Assembly (NCBI RefSeq): GCF_017875835.1
Contig: NZ_JAGING010000001.1
Coordinates: 2,666,001 to 2,730,000, forward strand
Length of the DNA: 64,000 nt
Direction of reading: 5' to 3'
Origin: Psychrobacter sp. PL19
GTDB lineage: Bacteria; Pseudomonadota; Gammaproteobacteria; Pseudomonadales; Moraxellaceae
Below, piece by piece: positions 46,942 through 56,888 of the stretch. The notes beneath the pieces were generated by a model. The model was not told the DNA's origin. It saw only the letters and a program-made list of their open reading frames with translations, and made no database searches. Made by a program: the position numbers and the translations under genes. Positions within the stretch are counted from its first letter, which is position 1. Each line of letters begins with the position of its first letter.

Positions 46942-48294
46942 TTAACCAATTAAGGTCGCGACAAAAACCACGATCACAGCGATTGGCGCTACAAACTTAG
47001 CGACAACCTGCCATACCTTCCAAGCACCATTAGACAAGCCAAGCTCTTGCTGGATACTATTTTGATCCATTTTCCAAGCAAAGAAGATGATTCCTGCAAG
47101 ACCAGTCAATGGCAACAAGAATTTGCTGGTAAGTTTATCTAGAGCGTCAAATATACCGTTGCCCATGATCGTAAAGTCAGCCCATAGGTTGAACGACAAT
47201 AGTGCGGCAATACCTAATAACCAAATTACCGTACTAGCAGCAATAGTCGACATGGTACGACCCATCGATGTGCGCTCTTCTAAAAACTCTACTGTAGGCT
47301 CAAGTAATGATATCGATGAAGTTACTGCAGCAAAAGTAATTAACAAGAAGAATAAAGTACCAATAATAACGCCGCCTGCCATGCTACCAAAGGCAATCGG
47401 CAAGCTGACAAAGATAAGCCCAGGACCTGAAGCAGGATCGAGACCATTGCTAAAGATAATCGGGAAAATAGCTAGGCCAGCAGCTAAAGCAATGACTGTA
47501 TCTAAAATCACAACTGTTCGTGCTGTTTTGAGTAAGTTTACTTCACGGCCTAAGTATGAACCGTAAGCAACCATGATACCCATACCAATAGAGAGCGTGA
47601 AGAAGGCATGACCTAACGCCGCCAACATAACATCACCTGTTAATTTGCTCAGATCAGGAGCAAACAAATAATTAACTGCCTCACCAAAACCACCATTTAC
47701 TACGTTATAACCAACGATAATAAATAGAATAATACCTAATAATGGCATTAAAATCTTAGCAGTAGTCTCAATTCCGCGAGTCACACCAATGCCCACAATT
47801 AATGCGGTAACGATCATAAATATAGTATGCCAGATAGTCAACGTACCAGCTGATGCTAGCATAGCATCAAAGGTAGCGGCGACGGCATCGCTATCTTGTC
47901 CTGCAAAGCTACCGGTGCCTACTTTAGTAATATAGTTGAGCGCCCAACCACCGATGACACTGTAGAAGGATAGGATTAAAAAACCACCTAGAATACCAGT
48001 GGCACCAATAATACCCCAACTGCGCGATTTGCCTTCTTTTACCGCCACATCCGTAAAGCTATTGATAGGATTTTTCTGTCCACGGCGACCGATCAACCAC
48101 TCGGCAACCAGTACGGGAAAACCAACCAATGCGATACAAAATAGGTAGGCGATAACAAAGGCTGAACCACCACTCTCCCCAACCATGTAGGGGAATTTCC
48201 AAATATTTCCTAAGCCAACTGCTGATCCCACTGCCGCGAGTACAAAGCCAAAGCTCGAGCTCCACTGCGCATGATCTTGTTTGTTAATAGCCAT
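46942..48294 (-). CDS. Sodium-dependent transporter of the NSS/SNF family
   Basis: LeuT-fold sodium symporter, probably for an amino acid; the substrate cannot be read from sequence. The 450 residues begin with the family signature FVLAAVGSAVGLGNIWKFPY and MVGESGGSAFVIAYLF, with about 11-12 membrane helices following. AVTSSISLLEP in helix 8 is the usual sodium-site region. AAGGA lies upstream of the ATG. It is convergent with tgt. Confidence 0.92.
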   Translation of the reverse strand: MAINKQDHAQWSSSFGFVLAAVGSAVGLGNIWKFPYMVGESGGSAFVIAYLFCIALVGFPVLVAEWLIGRRGQKNPINSFTDVAVKEGKSRSWGIIGATGILGGFLILSFYSVIGGWALNYITKVGTGSFAGQDSDAVAATFDAMLASAGTLTIWHTIFMIVTALIVGIGVTRGIETTAKILMPLLGIILFIIVGYNVVNGGFGEAVNYLFAPDLSKLTGDVMLAALGHAFFTLSIGMGIMVAYGSYLGREVNLLKTARTVVILDTVIALAAGLAIFPIIFSNGLDPASGPGLIFVSLPIAFGSMAGGVIIGTLFFLLITFAAVTSSISLLEPTVEFLEERTSMGRTMSTIAASTVIWLLGIAALLSFNLWADFTIMGNGIFDALDKLTSKFLLPLTGLAGIIFFAWKMDQNSIQQELGLSNGAWKVWQVVAKFVAPIAVIVVFVATLIG

Positions 48295-48488
48295 TTTGCC
48301 GTCCTTGTACTTTTTTTAATATTGTCTGTAGTCAGAGATTGTTATCTTAAATAGTACTTAACCGCTGAAGCTATTTAACACTGTACAATGTGACATGCTT
48401 AGCAACATTAAGAAAGAATTGTTTACAATTTTATAGATAATCAGTTTCTGCTAAGCGCTTTAAAAAGTCAAGTGTTCATAAACACAAA

Positions 48489-48513
48489 AAGCCATAACAA
48501 ATAGTTATGGCTT
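48489..48513 (-). terminator. Terminator after lpxA
   Basis: AAGCCATAAC and GTTATGGCTT form a perfect 10-bp stem with a 5-nt loop. On the minus strand it is followed by a T-run, about 48 bp beyond the lpxA stop. Confidence 0.8.
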
Positions 48514-48560
48514 AATGAGAAACGTATATTTTTATATATTAAGAGTAAAGAGGGTAAGTT

Positions 48561-49340
48561 TTAGCGGACAACACCACGTTTACTCTGCTGTAAAGAGTCA
48601 ATTAACAGCTGAATTTTAGGTTCTTTCGGTAACAGTTCTTCTTGTAGTACCGTAAGTGCTTGTACCGTCGTTAAGCCAGATCTAAAAATAATACGATAAG
48701 CTTGGCGTAAGGTATCAATAGTTTGTTGCGACCATTCTTTACGACGCATCCCTTCTATATTAAGGCCATGCACGTGCGCTGGGTTACCCGATACCATAGT
48801 AAAAGCCGCGACATCTTTTAAGATTAAACTGGCCCCTCCTACCAAGCTATAATCATCAATCTTACAGAACTGATGGATGCCCGAGTTGCCACCAATAATC
48901 GTGTGATCACCGATAGTAACATGCCCTGCAATACCGACATTGTTGGCCAATACATTGTGATCACCAATTAAGCAATCGTGAGCAATGTGAGTGTTTACCA
49001 TCAGCAGATTATGACTACCAATCTTAGTCAAGCCCCTGTCCTGTGATGTCCCACGATGCAGACTACAAGCCTCGCGGATATTATTGTAATCGCCTATTTC
49101 CAGCCAAGTTCGCTCGCCGGCATATTTTAAATCCTGTGAGTCTTCGCCGATACTGGCGAACTGATAAAATTGATTGTGCTTACCAATACGAGTGAGCTTT
49201 GTCACTACTACATGCCGATGCAAAATCGTATGCGCACCGATCGTCACCTCATCACCGACAATACAGTAGGGTCCAATGATTGCAGTTTCATCGATCTTAG
49301 CGGATGGTGAGATGAGTGCTGTGTGATGGATCTGACTCAT
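48561..49340 (-). CDS. lpxA: Acyl-ACP--UDP-N-acetylglucosamine O-acyltransferase
   Basis: First step of lipid A synthesis (3-O-acylation of UDP-GlcNAc). It is a left-handed beta helix with many hexapeptide repeats: IGPYCIVGDEVTIGAHTILH, IGDHNVLANNVGIAGHVTIG and so on. The catalytic His lies in the HDCLIGDHNV/GIAGHVTIGD region. A C-terminal helical part contains RMRRKEW-like GMRRKEWSQQTIDTLRQAYR. The frame is open to 49385, but AAAGG eight bases before the ATG at 49340 (MSQIHHTALI) gives a 259-residue protein of normal size. fabZ lies upstream; lpxB does not follow. Confidence 0.95.
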   Translation of the reverse strand: MSQIHHTALISPSAKIDETAIIGPYCIVGDEVTIGAHTILHRHVVVTKLTRIGKHNQFYQFASIGEDSQDLKYAGERTWLEIGDYNNIREACSLHRGTSQDRGLTKIGSHNLLMVNTHIAHDCLIGDHNVLANNVGIAGHVTIGDHTIIGGNSGIHQFCKIDDYSLVGGASLILKDVAAFTMVSGNPAHVHGLNIEGMRRKEWSQQTIDTLRQAYRIIFRSGLTTVQALTVLQEELLPKEPKIQLLIDSLQQSKRGVVR

Positions 49341-49520
49341 AATTCGGGCCTTTGTATCATGTAATGCGAGTAAATGGTAAAACAAAATACCTGTGATTAA
49401 AAATACCTACGATTAAGCGGTCTGACGACTACTGCTGACAGTAATATTAACCTTTTATGTAAAATTGTGATGAGTTCTGAACTTTAGCACAATTTATGAT
49501 AATAAAGGCAATGCTATGCA

Positions 49521-50048
49521 TTATCGATGATCAGACTTTGGTTGTTCTTGACGAGCAATCATTACTTGCGCGCTGGCGGCAAGCTCATCTTCGACGTGTA
49601 CCGTACAATCAAACTTATAAATACCGCGCTTTTGCATCACAGTTTTTGCGCGAATTATCAGTTGATCGCCAGGAATGACCCGTCGTCTGAAGCGAACTTT
49701 ATCCACACCTGCAAATAAATATAAATAGCCGTCTTCTGCGGTCAGTCCAGCACTAATGAAACCCAGCACCCCTGAGACTTGAGCCATAGACTCTACCATT
49801 AGCACCCCAGGCATAATAGGCTCACCAGGGAAATGTCCATTGAAGAACTCTTCATTGATAGTAACGTTCTTAATACCAGTGATGCATTCGCCAGGCTTGC
49901 AAGCCGTAATCTTGTCTACCAGCATGAATGGATAGCGATGCGGTAGATAATGTTTGAGCGTATGGTAGGTTAACGGTAACGTCAAACCTTGTTCAGATAA
50001 GGTTTTGATGTCTGCATCATTTAAAGTATCGAGATCGGTGCTGCTCAT
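49521..50048 (-). CDS. fabZ: (3R)-hydroxyacyl-[acyl-carrier-protein] dehydratase FabZ
   Basis: Dehydrates 3-hydroxyacyl-ACP in fatty-acid elongation and competes with LpxA/LpxD for hydroxyacyl-ACP. Hot-dog fold motifs are YLPHRYPFMLVD (catalytic His), FFNGHFPGEPIMPGVLMVES and DKVRFRRRVIPGDQL. The 175 residues include an N-terminal extension of about 25 relative to E. coli (151). AAGGA lies upstream. It lies 160 bp after lpxD and 180 bp before lpxA, the classical order. Confidence 0.95.
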   Translation of the reverse strand: MSSTDLDTLNDADIKTLSEQGLTLPLTYHTLKHYLPHRYPFMLVDKITACKPGECITGIKNVTINEEFFNGHFPGEPIMPGVLMVESMAQVSGVLGFISAGLTAEDGYLYLFAGVDKVRFRRRVIPGDQLIIRAKTVMQKRGIYKFDCTVHVEDELAASAQVMIARQEQPKSDHR

Positions 50049-50207
50049 AACGGAGCTTCCTTGCTATTTTTATAGACTATTGGTTTATAGGCTATTAGTT
50101 TATAGGCTACTATCACTTGCTTTTGATAATAATGTGCTACGTTGTTAATAGCATAACTTTATGTTGTGCGTTTTTTATTCAGGGGCAATAAGGCTTCCCT
50201 GACAGAA

Positions 50208-51224
50208 CTAGTTATGGCCCAATTGGCGGAAACGTACTGCTGCTCGGCGCCAATTGGCTGTTGGCATCGCGGTTGTTCCTGAAGAGTATGAACCAGCAAC
50301 TTTTATCGATTTAGTCACCATGGTCATACCGGACAAAGTCACATCGTCTGTGATCTTAATATGACCCGTGATTCCAACAGCACCACCAATAATACAACGC
50401 TTGCCAATAGTGGTACTGCCAGCGATGCCAGTGTTAGCCGCAATAGCCGTACCATCACCGATATGGACGTTATGTCCTACCTGTACTAAGTTGTCGATAA
50501 TAACATGATTGCCTATCACGGTATCCTCAATCGCACCGCGATCAACACAGGTATTACTACCGATTCGTACATGGTCACCAATGATCACCCGACCAAGCTG
50601 AGCAATACGCTCCCAACCACTAACACTAGGATTTCGCGTTGGCGCAAAGCCAAAGCCTTCAGCCCCTATACTCACCCCAGCATGCAACCGAACATGATTA
50701 CCGATAATGCAATCATGTCCTACCACTACTTGTGATTTAAAGACACAGTCAGCACCGATATTGGTATGCGCCTCAATCGCCACATGCGAAGCCAAAAAGC
50801 TACGGTCACCAATGTGTACCTGTTCACCAATCACACAAAAAGGCCCGATACTGACCTGTTCGCCAATGACTGCACTATCGGCAATCACTGCTGTAGGATG
50901 AATACCGCTGACGGACGAATGGCGCGCGAATAACTGACTACCACTAGCATAAGCCAGATAGGGCATTGCAACTACTAATGCCAAAGACCCCTCTGGTACT
51001 TGCTCATAATATTGCTCAGTAACCAACACCGCTCCTGCCCGACTACTAGCAAGACTGGCTATATAATGAGGGTCAGCCAAAAAAGTTAGCTGCGTATGCT
51101 CGGCATCAGTCAAGCTACCGACGCTATTCAGGCTCAAGCACAACTGGGCAGCGCTGAGCCCAGCTTTATTCAATACTGGCTGACGCTGCTCAATTTGGGA
51201 TATAAGTTGCTCAATCGTTATCAT
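50208..51224 (-). CDS. lpxD: UDP-3-O-(3-hydroxyacyl)glucosamine N-acyltransferase
   Basis: Third step of lipid A synthesis. An N-terminal uridine-binding domain (residues 1 to about 100, with QLTFLADPHY and AVLVTEQYYE) is followed by a hexapeptide left-handed helix (SVSGIHPTAVIADSAVIGE onward). The catalytic His is in NLVQVGHNVHIGDGTAIAAN, and a C-terminal helix ends the protein. The frame is open to 51263, but the extra residues are a hydrophobic stretch foreign to LpxD, so I use the ATG at 51224 (MITIEQLISQIEQ). bamA lies only about 120 bp upstream, without the usual skp gene between. Confidence 0.94.
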   Translation of the reverse strand: MITIEQLISQIEQRQPVLNKAGLSAAQLCLSLNSVGSLTDAEHTQLTFLADPHYIASLASSRAGAVLVTEQYYEQVPEGSLALVVAMPYLAYASGSQLFARHSSVSGIHPTAVIADSAVIGEQVSIGPFCVIGEQVHIGDRSFLASHVAIEAHTNIGADCVFKSQVVVGHDCIIGNHVRLHAGVSIGAEGFGFAPTRNPSVSGWERIAQLGRVIIGDHVRIGSNTCVDRGAIEDTVIGNHVIIDNLVQVGHNVHIGDGTAIAANTGIAGSTTIGKRCIIGGAVGITGHIKITDDVTLSGMTMVTKSIKVAGSYSSGTTAMPTANWRRAAVRFRQLGHN

Positions 51225-51347
51225 AGTTAACGCTAATATGATTAATACAAGTAAGACCAGCACTAAGCTCAGACATCAGCTTAGCGACCTATTAAAATAA
51301 AAAATTGAAATAATACAGTCGAACTAACAACAAGTCCAGATTATAAT

Positions 51348-53795
51348 TTAGAACGTGCTACCAATTTGGAACTGAACTTTCTCAGTCTCATCGCCTTCTT
51401 TATCACCAATAGGCACAGCATAGCTGAGCGAAATCGGTCCAATAGGTGTAAACCAAGTGAGACCAACACCAGCACTAAAACGTAGTTTATTATCTTGAGT
51501 GAGTAACGGTACCGTTCGAGTCTTGTCAGGGTCACTATCGTCACTACGGTCAGGAAGTCTATCAGAACCAGTAGCAGGATCGATAAAGTTACGATCTTCC
51601 CTATCAGTGGTATCAAACACTTGTCCGCCTTCAGCGAACAGCACTGGACGCACTTGATCAGCCCAGTCGCCTTTAAATGGCATGGGTAAAATCAATTCCG
51701 TACCAAAACTAACTAGGGCATTACCACCAACCTCTTCGTCACGGAGACGGTCGGTACCCGTAATGGCATCATTATAGCTTTTCGATCTAGGACCAAGGGT
51801 CGAGGCTTCGTAGCCCCGTACCGAACCATAACCACCCGCGTAGAAATTCTCGTAAAAGGGCAAGTCGTTACCATAACCAATTTTGGTGTAGCCGCGTGCT
51901 ACCAAATCTTTAAACAATGGCTGATACACGTTACCACGGTAGATTAGTTTTTGATAACTCGCATCACCAAACGCCAGAGTTGCATCTACGTTGTGACTCA
52001 TACCCTTGGTCGGAAATACCGGACGATCTAAGGTACTATAATCCCAACCTAATAGCAGGTTATAAGTCATATAATCGTTTTTAAATCCAGTACGACCATT
52101 GTCAAAGTTAGTAAACTTACCGCCGTCATCAACAATCTGTTGGACGTTAGAAACACCCAGTCGGCTACCGCCACGTACTGACGTGTTATCAATATTTATA
52201 CCCGCGCTGACTCGCGTGGTCTCATCGACCGGATAACCATAATTTAAGGTACCGCCATAAGAGTCAGTAACGAAGTTGCTAACGTTTCTATCATCGAATT
52301 TGGTTTCACGATAATAGGCACTAACGCCTTGTGACACACCATTTTCAGTGAAGTAGGGATCGGTATAGCCAAGGCTGTAGGAGTCGCGCGTTTCTGAACG
52401 TGACAAGGCCGCTTGGACTCGATTACCGGTACCCATAAAGTTATTTTGGGTCAGTTCTAACTGGAAGGTGACACCGCCACTTTGGGAGAAACCAGCAGCA
52501 ATCGTTGAACTACCAGAAGGCTGTTCTTCAACGGTATAGTTGACATCGATTTGATCAGGCTGGTTGGGTACAGGCTTGACGTCAACGCTAACAGTTTTGA
52601 AGAAGCCGGTACGGAGTAGACGCGTGCGTGACAGCTGGATTTTTTCGTTAGAAGAAAGCGCACCTTCTAATTGACGCATTTCACGGCGTAGCACTTCATC
52701 TTGCGTACCCAAGTTACCACTAAAATTGATACGGCGAACATAAATAGGACGCGCAGGGTCTATAAAGTAGTCTATATCGACCACTTTAGTCTCATCATTA
52801 ATGCGTGGCACAGGACGAATCTGAGCTAGATAGTAGCCTTCATTGCCATAACGGCTTTTGAGCGCCGCGGACGTCGCATCAAGCTTGGTTTGTGAGTACT
52901 TGTCATTGGGTGCAAAGGTAACGAGCTCTTGTAGCTCATCAGTATCAAATGTTGGCTGACCTAAGAAATTAACGTCACCAAATTGATACTGCTCACCTTC
53001 GTTTAGGCTGATTTCGATAAATACACTGCGCTTATCTTCACTGATATTAAGCACGGCGTTATCAACGTCAAAACGCACATAGCCATCATTCTGGTACAGC
53101 GCTTTTAAGTTCTCTAGACTGGCGGCCAGTTTTTCTTTGGCATAACGATCAGACTTAGATAGCAGACGGGTCCATGAGGATTCTTTTACCGCAAACACGT
53201 CCTTAATCTCAGAGTCGCTAAAGTGCTGGTTGCCAATGATATTAATATCAACGACTTTAGCAGGCTTACCTTCGACAAAACGCACGTCTAATTTGACCCG
53301 GTTACCATCAAGCACAGTCTGGTCGACTTCAATATCGCTATTGTAGTAACCTTGGCTGATATATTGCTGTTGTAGCTCATTAGCCACGCCTAGTAAGGTC
53401 GACTGCTTGAGCACTTCACCTACCGATAGACCGGCATTTTTGAGACCTTCTGTCAGCCCTTCTTTAGGGATAAGTTTATTGCCCTCAAAATTTACTTCGC
53501 TAATAATTGGGCGCTCAGTAACTTCAAAGCGCAGTTGGCTGCCTGCCACTCGACTTTGGATATTAGCAAAATTATCAGTGGCATACAGCGCTTTAATACT
53601 TGCTGCCAGACTGCTATCAGTAACCGTGTCACCGACCGAAATAGGCAAGACCGGATAGAGACTATCGGGAGTTAGACGTTGCAGACCAGTAAAAGCAATA
53701 TCGGTTACCACAAATTCTGCGGCCTGTGCCGAAACACTCATCATTGCTACAACTAACGGCAACCCAGCCGCGCTCATAAATAAAGGCGTACGCAT
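51348..53795 (-). CDS. bamA: Outer-membrane protein assembly factor BamA
   Basis: Omp85 core of the BAM complex. A signal peptide (ending VSAQA) is followed by five POTRA domains over about residues 24-425 (FVVTDIAFTGLQRLTPDSLY at the start; VNFLGQPTFDTDEL in a later one) and a 16-strand barrel. The lid motif is VRGYEASTLGPR (RGY instead of the commoner RGF), and the protein ends VQFQIGSTF with the terminal Phe. The frame opens at a GTG at 53801, but GGAT seven bases before the ATG at 53795 favours that start. rseP lies upstream and lpxD downstream. Confidence 0.97.
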   Translation of the reverse strand: MRTPLFMSAAGLPLVVAMMSVSAQAAEFVVTDIAFTGLQRLTPDSLYPVLPISVGDTVTDSSLAASIKALYATDNFANIQSRVAGSQLRFEVTERPIISEVNFEGNKLIPKEGLTEGLKNAGLSVGEVLKQSTLLGVANELQQQYISQGYYNSDIEVDQTVLDGNRVKLDVRFVEGKPAKVVDINIIGNQHFSDSEIKDVFAVKESSWTRLLSKSDRYAKEKLAASLENLKALYQNDGYVRFDVDNAVLNISEDKRSVFIEISLNEGEQYQFGDVNFLGQPTFDTDELQELVTFAPNDKYSQTKLDATSAALKSRYGNEGYYLAQIRPVPRINDETKVVDIDYFIDPARPIYVRRINFSGNLGTQDEVLRREMRQLEGALSSNEKIQLSRTRLLRTGFFKTVSVDVKPVPNQPDQIDVNYTVEEQPSGSSTIAAGFSQSGGVTFQLELTQNNFMGTGNRVQAALSRSETRDSYSLGYTDPYFTENGVSQGVSAYYRETKFDDRNVSNFVTDSYGGTLNYGYPVDETTRVSAGINIDNTSVRGGSRLGVSNVQQIVDDGGKFTNFDNGRTGFKNDYMTYNLLLGWDYSTLDRPVFPTKGMSHNVDATLAFGDASYQKLIYRGNVYQPLFKDLVARGYTKIGYGNDLPFYENFYAGGYGSVRGYEASTLGPRSKSYNDAITGTDRLRDEEVGGNALVSFGTELILPMPFKGDWADQVRPVLFAEGGQVFDTTDREDRNFIDPATGSDRLPDRSDDSDPDKTRTVPLLTQDNKLRFSAGVGLTWFTPIGPISLSYAVPIGDKEGDETEKVQFQIGSTF

Positions 53796-54058
53796 AAACA
53801 CTATCCGTCAATAAAAAACTTGCTTAAGTTAAGTTAAAAAGCACCGTTTGTCTAGCCCAATTAATGCGGAGTCTGTAACTCAATCATGGGTGACTCAGAA
53901 CACTCTATATAAAACCCATCATAAAATAAACTAAAAATTACTACTGGTACACCACTGGCGCCATAGGAACGGCACAATATAAGACTAACAATCAAAACCC
54001 TATCCCCACGTAGCCATTAGTGTATCGCGCCTTTCCCTATGAGTCATGTCGCACTCAA

Positions 54059-55435
54059 TTAAAACAGCCTACTAATATCATTACCAATCGCTAACACCAT
54101 GAAACCTACCAGCAAGAGTAAACCAATATTCAACCCAGCAATTTGTACCCCTTCAGAAAGTGGCTTACCACGAATGAGCTCAATCACGTAATATACAATA
54201 TGACCACCATCTAACACTGGAATGGGCAGCAGATTCAACACCGCAAGACTCAAGCTAATTAAGCCGGCGGTAGATAGCACCATCTCCCAACTGATATCAA
54301 AACTTTGTTTGGCGACTTTCGCAATGGTAATGGGACCAGACAAATTGTCAAGACCAATCGTACCTGAGAGCATTTTTCCCATTGAGCTTAAAGTCATCAC
54401 AGCAAGCTGTTCAGTCTTCTCAAACGATTTAACCAGTGATTCACCAGGGCCATAAACTACCGTCGTTTTATAGGCATCAGGGATGATGATTTCGGATTGT
54501 GCAACCATAGCACCAATTTGTCCATAATCGTTACCCAAATTGTCTTTTTTACCTTGCGGCATTATTTGTAATTGTACTGACTTATCATTACGCAGTACGG
54601 TGAAGTTCAGTAAGGTCTCAGGGTTGTCGCGAATGAGTCGAGTGGCGCTAATCCAATCGGTTACTGCAATACCATTAATAGCAGAGATTTGATCGCCAAC
54701 TTGTAGACCTTGAAGACTGGCGGCACCATCAGCCGTCAGTTCACCAATCACTGGTGCAATCTGCGGCTGCCATGGTAACATTCCAAAGCTACTTAAAGCA
54801 TCCTTACCTTGCGCATCACCTTGCATAAAGCGATTGACTGGTGCTTGGTAAGTCTTTAAATTCTCAGCAGAACCTGTAGGCGATTGCAAAGTAATGCTGA
54901 CGTTGTCGGTCTCACCCATACGTCCTGCTAGACGGTAATTGATCCCTTCCCATGTCTGTACTTCGTGACCATCAATAGCGACAATCTTATCACCAGCCGG
55001 AAGTTGGGCTATTGCCGCTGGCGTATCGGGCAATATACTGCCAATCTTGGTCGCTAGCTGCTCAGACGGGGTCATAAACAATACCCAGAACAGCGCAATA
55101 GCGATAATAAAGTTCATGATAGGACCAGCAGCAACAATAGCGATTTTCTTCAGTGGATGCTGGCGATTAAAAGCCAAATGCTGTTCGTGCTCTGCTACTT
55201 CACCTTCGCGTTCATCCAGCATCTTGACGTAACCGCCGAGCGGTAGCATCGAAATACGATAGTCAATACCGCTACGCTTACTGGTCCAGCCAGTAAGCTT
55301 GGGGCCAAAACCGATCGAATAGGTCAAGACTTTAACGCCGCACAGGCGTGCCACGATATAATGACCCCACTCATGCAAAGCAATCAGAGGACCTAGGACA
55401 AAAATTGCCGCCAATAGCGTTAATAAAAACGTCAT
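54059..55435 (-). CDS. rseP: RIP metalloprotease RseP (site-2 protease)
   Basis: Intramembrane zinc protease that cleaves anti-sigma factor RseA in the envelope stress pathway and clears signal peptides. The zinc motif is in LHEWGHYIVA (HExxH, near residue 21) in the first helix. Two PDZ domains follow (GSILPDTPAAIAQLPAGDKI; GLQVGDQISAINGIAV), and the second active-site motif is LLPIPVLDGGHIVYYVIE. At 458 residues the length is normal. Of the two possible starts, the ATG at 55435 has GAGGGG five bases upstream. It lies between dxr and bamA in the conserved order. Confidence 0.96.
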   Translation of the reverse strand: MTFLLTLLAAIFVLGPLIALHEWGHYIVARLCGVKVLTYSIGFGPKLTGWTSKRSGIDYRISMLPLGGYVKMLDEREGEVAEHEQHLAFNRQHPLKKIAIVAAGPIMNFIIAIALFWVLFMTPSEQLATKIGSILPDTPAAIAQLPAGDKIVAIDGHEVQTWEGINYRLAGRMGETDNVSITLQSPTGSAENLKTYQAPVNRFMQGDAQGKDALSSFGMLPWQPQIAPVIGELTADGAASLQGLQVGDQISAINGIAVTDWISATRLIRDNPETLLNFTVLRNDKSVQLQIMPQGKKDNLGNDYGQIGAMVAQSEIIIPDAYKTTVVYGPGESLVKSFEKTEQLAVMTLSSMGKMLSGTIGLDNLSGPITIAKVAKQSFDISWEMVLSTAGLISLSLAVLNLLPIPVLDGGHIVYYVIELIRGKPLSEGVQIAGLNIGLLLLVGFMVLAIGNDISRLF

Positions 55436-55554
55436 CACTACCCCTCATTACTGTTTTAATCAACATTTTTGATATTTGATATTTGATAGACGTATTTTAC
55501 AGGAGATTATGCTATAAAAGCTTGTTTTATCTAGACCTACTGAGGCAATATTTT

Positions 55555-56757
55555 TTAGACAATATTTGCAATGATAGCATTGGTATAACGCCGTGCTGAC
55601 GCATCAATCGCTAATATGTCTTCAATGTCTGCATCAGCACCTAACAGAGGTGCCTGTGATTGACTCAGCGCTTGCTCATTAATATCTGCAATGTCAGTCA
55701 GGCGTACTTGACCGGCTAAAAATGCCGCGACTGCCATTTCATTAGCAGCATTGAGCACAATAGTTGCCTGCGCCCCCGCTTGCATCGCTTGACGTGCCAA
55801 TTTCAGACAGGCAAATTTTTGTAGATCTGGCTTAATAAAGGTTAAATTACTCAGCGCATATAGGTCTAACGGCTGCGAGCCACTATTAATACGTGCAGGA
55901 TAGCTTAACGCATGCGCGATTGGGGTCTTCATATCTGGACTGCCAAGCTGAGCTAAAAAACTGCCATCGCTATATTCTACCATTGAGTGAATAATACTTT
56001 GTGGGTGAATAACCACATTTATCTTATCTTCTGGCAAATCAAATAAGTGACAAGCTTCTATCAGCTCTAAACCTTTATTCATCATGGTCGCAGAATCAAC
56101 AGATATCTTTTGTCCCATTGACCAGTTGGGGTGCTTGATCGCTTCGGCTACCCCCGCTTGCTGCATTTGCTCAAAAGATTGATTCAAAAATGGGCCACCA
56201 GAAGCGGTTAACCACAACTTGCGCACACCGTGGCTAGGGTTGTGAATCTGGGTGTTATCCTGTTGAATAGCAGATGGCAAACACTGAAAAATAGCATTGT
56301 GCTCAGAGTCGATCGGCAGCAAGGTCGCATGATGGGTCTTTACAGCTTTAATCAGCACTTGTCCTGCCATAACCAACGCTTCTTTATTGGCCAGCAAGAT
56401 ACGCTTGCCAGCCCGCGCTGCCGCTAATGTCGATGACAAGCCAGCCGCGCCGACAATAGCTGCGACTAGGGTATCCGTCTGCGAGTCAGTAGCAATATCT
56501 ATCAGACCCGCCGCACCGCCCACCACATCAATACGCAAACCTGCATCACTAAGTCGCTTAGCAAAATCGTCAACTGCTATCATGGGGACGCAAACACGCT
56601 GAGGCTCAAACTGCTGACAGAGTGCAAATAGCTTATCTAAACGCTGATAACCGGATAAGGCGTAAACCTCATGGTCTTGAAGCTGCGTTGCCAGAATTGC
56701 CAAGGTACTATCGCCAATAGAGCCTGTTGCGCCTAATACGGCAATGCGTTGCGTCAT
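55555..56757 (-). CDS. dxr: 1-deoxy-D-xylulose 5-phosphate reductoisomerase
   Basis: NADPH-dependent second step of the MEP isoprenoid pathway and the target of fosmidomycin. Motifs: GATGSIGDSTLAIL (NADPH), LLANKEALVMAG, LLPIDSEHNAIFQCL (metal-binding), TASGGPFLN, and HPNWSMGQKISVDSATMMNK followed by GLELIEA. The 400-residue length is usual. No strong ribosome-binding site is visible. Its leader holds the 13-bp tandem repeat at 56777-56841 and, further up, a TATAAT-like -10 at 56876-56881 and a 21-bp palindrome, so it probably has its own promoter within the cluster. Confidence 0.96.
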   Translation of the reverse strand: MTQRIAVLGATGSIGDSTLAILATQLQDHEVYALSGYQRLDKLFALCQQFEPQRVCVPMIAVDDFAKRLSDAGLRIDVVGGAAGLIDIATDSQTDTLVAAIVGAAGLSSTLAAARAGKRILLANKEALVMAGQVLIKAVKTHHATLLPIDSEHNAIFQCLPSAIQQDNTQIHNPSHGVRKLWLTASGGPFLNQSFEQMQQAGVAEAIKHPNWSMGQKISVDSATMMNKGLELIEACHLFDLPEDKINVVIHPQSIIHSMVEYSDGSFLAQLGSPDMKTPIAHALSYPARINSGSQPLDLYALSNLTFIKPDLQKFACLKLARQAMQAGAQATIVLNAANEMAVAAFLAGQVRLTDIADINEQALSQSQAPLLGADADIEDILAIDASARRYTNAIIANIV

Positions 56758-56776
56758 AACTATTCGTGCCCATGGT

Positions 56777-56841
56777 TTTATGAAAGATTTTTATAAAAGA
56801 TGTTTATGAAAGAATTTTATGAAAGAGCTTTATAAAAAATA
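56777..56841. repeat. 13-bp tandem repeat, five copies, in the dxr leader
   Basis: Five consecutive 13-bp units in exact phase, each starting TTTAT(G/A)AAAGA with two variable bases at the end: TTTATGAAAGATT, TTTATAAAAGATG, TTTATGAAAGAAT, TTTATGAAAGAGC, TTTATAAAAAATA. The array begins 19 bp from the dxr start codon. Confidence 0.95.
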
Positions 56842-56888
56842 TCGTTAGAAATTAAAGAAAATAAAAAGCCAAATGATTATAGACGTCG

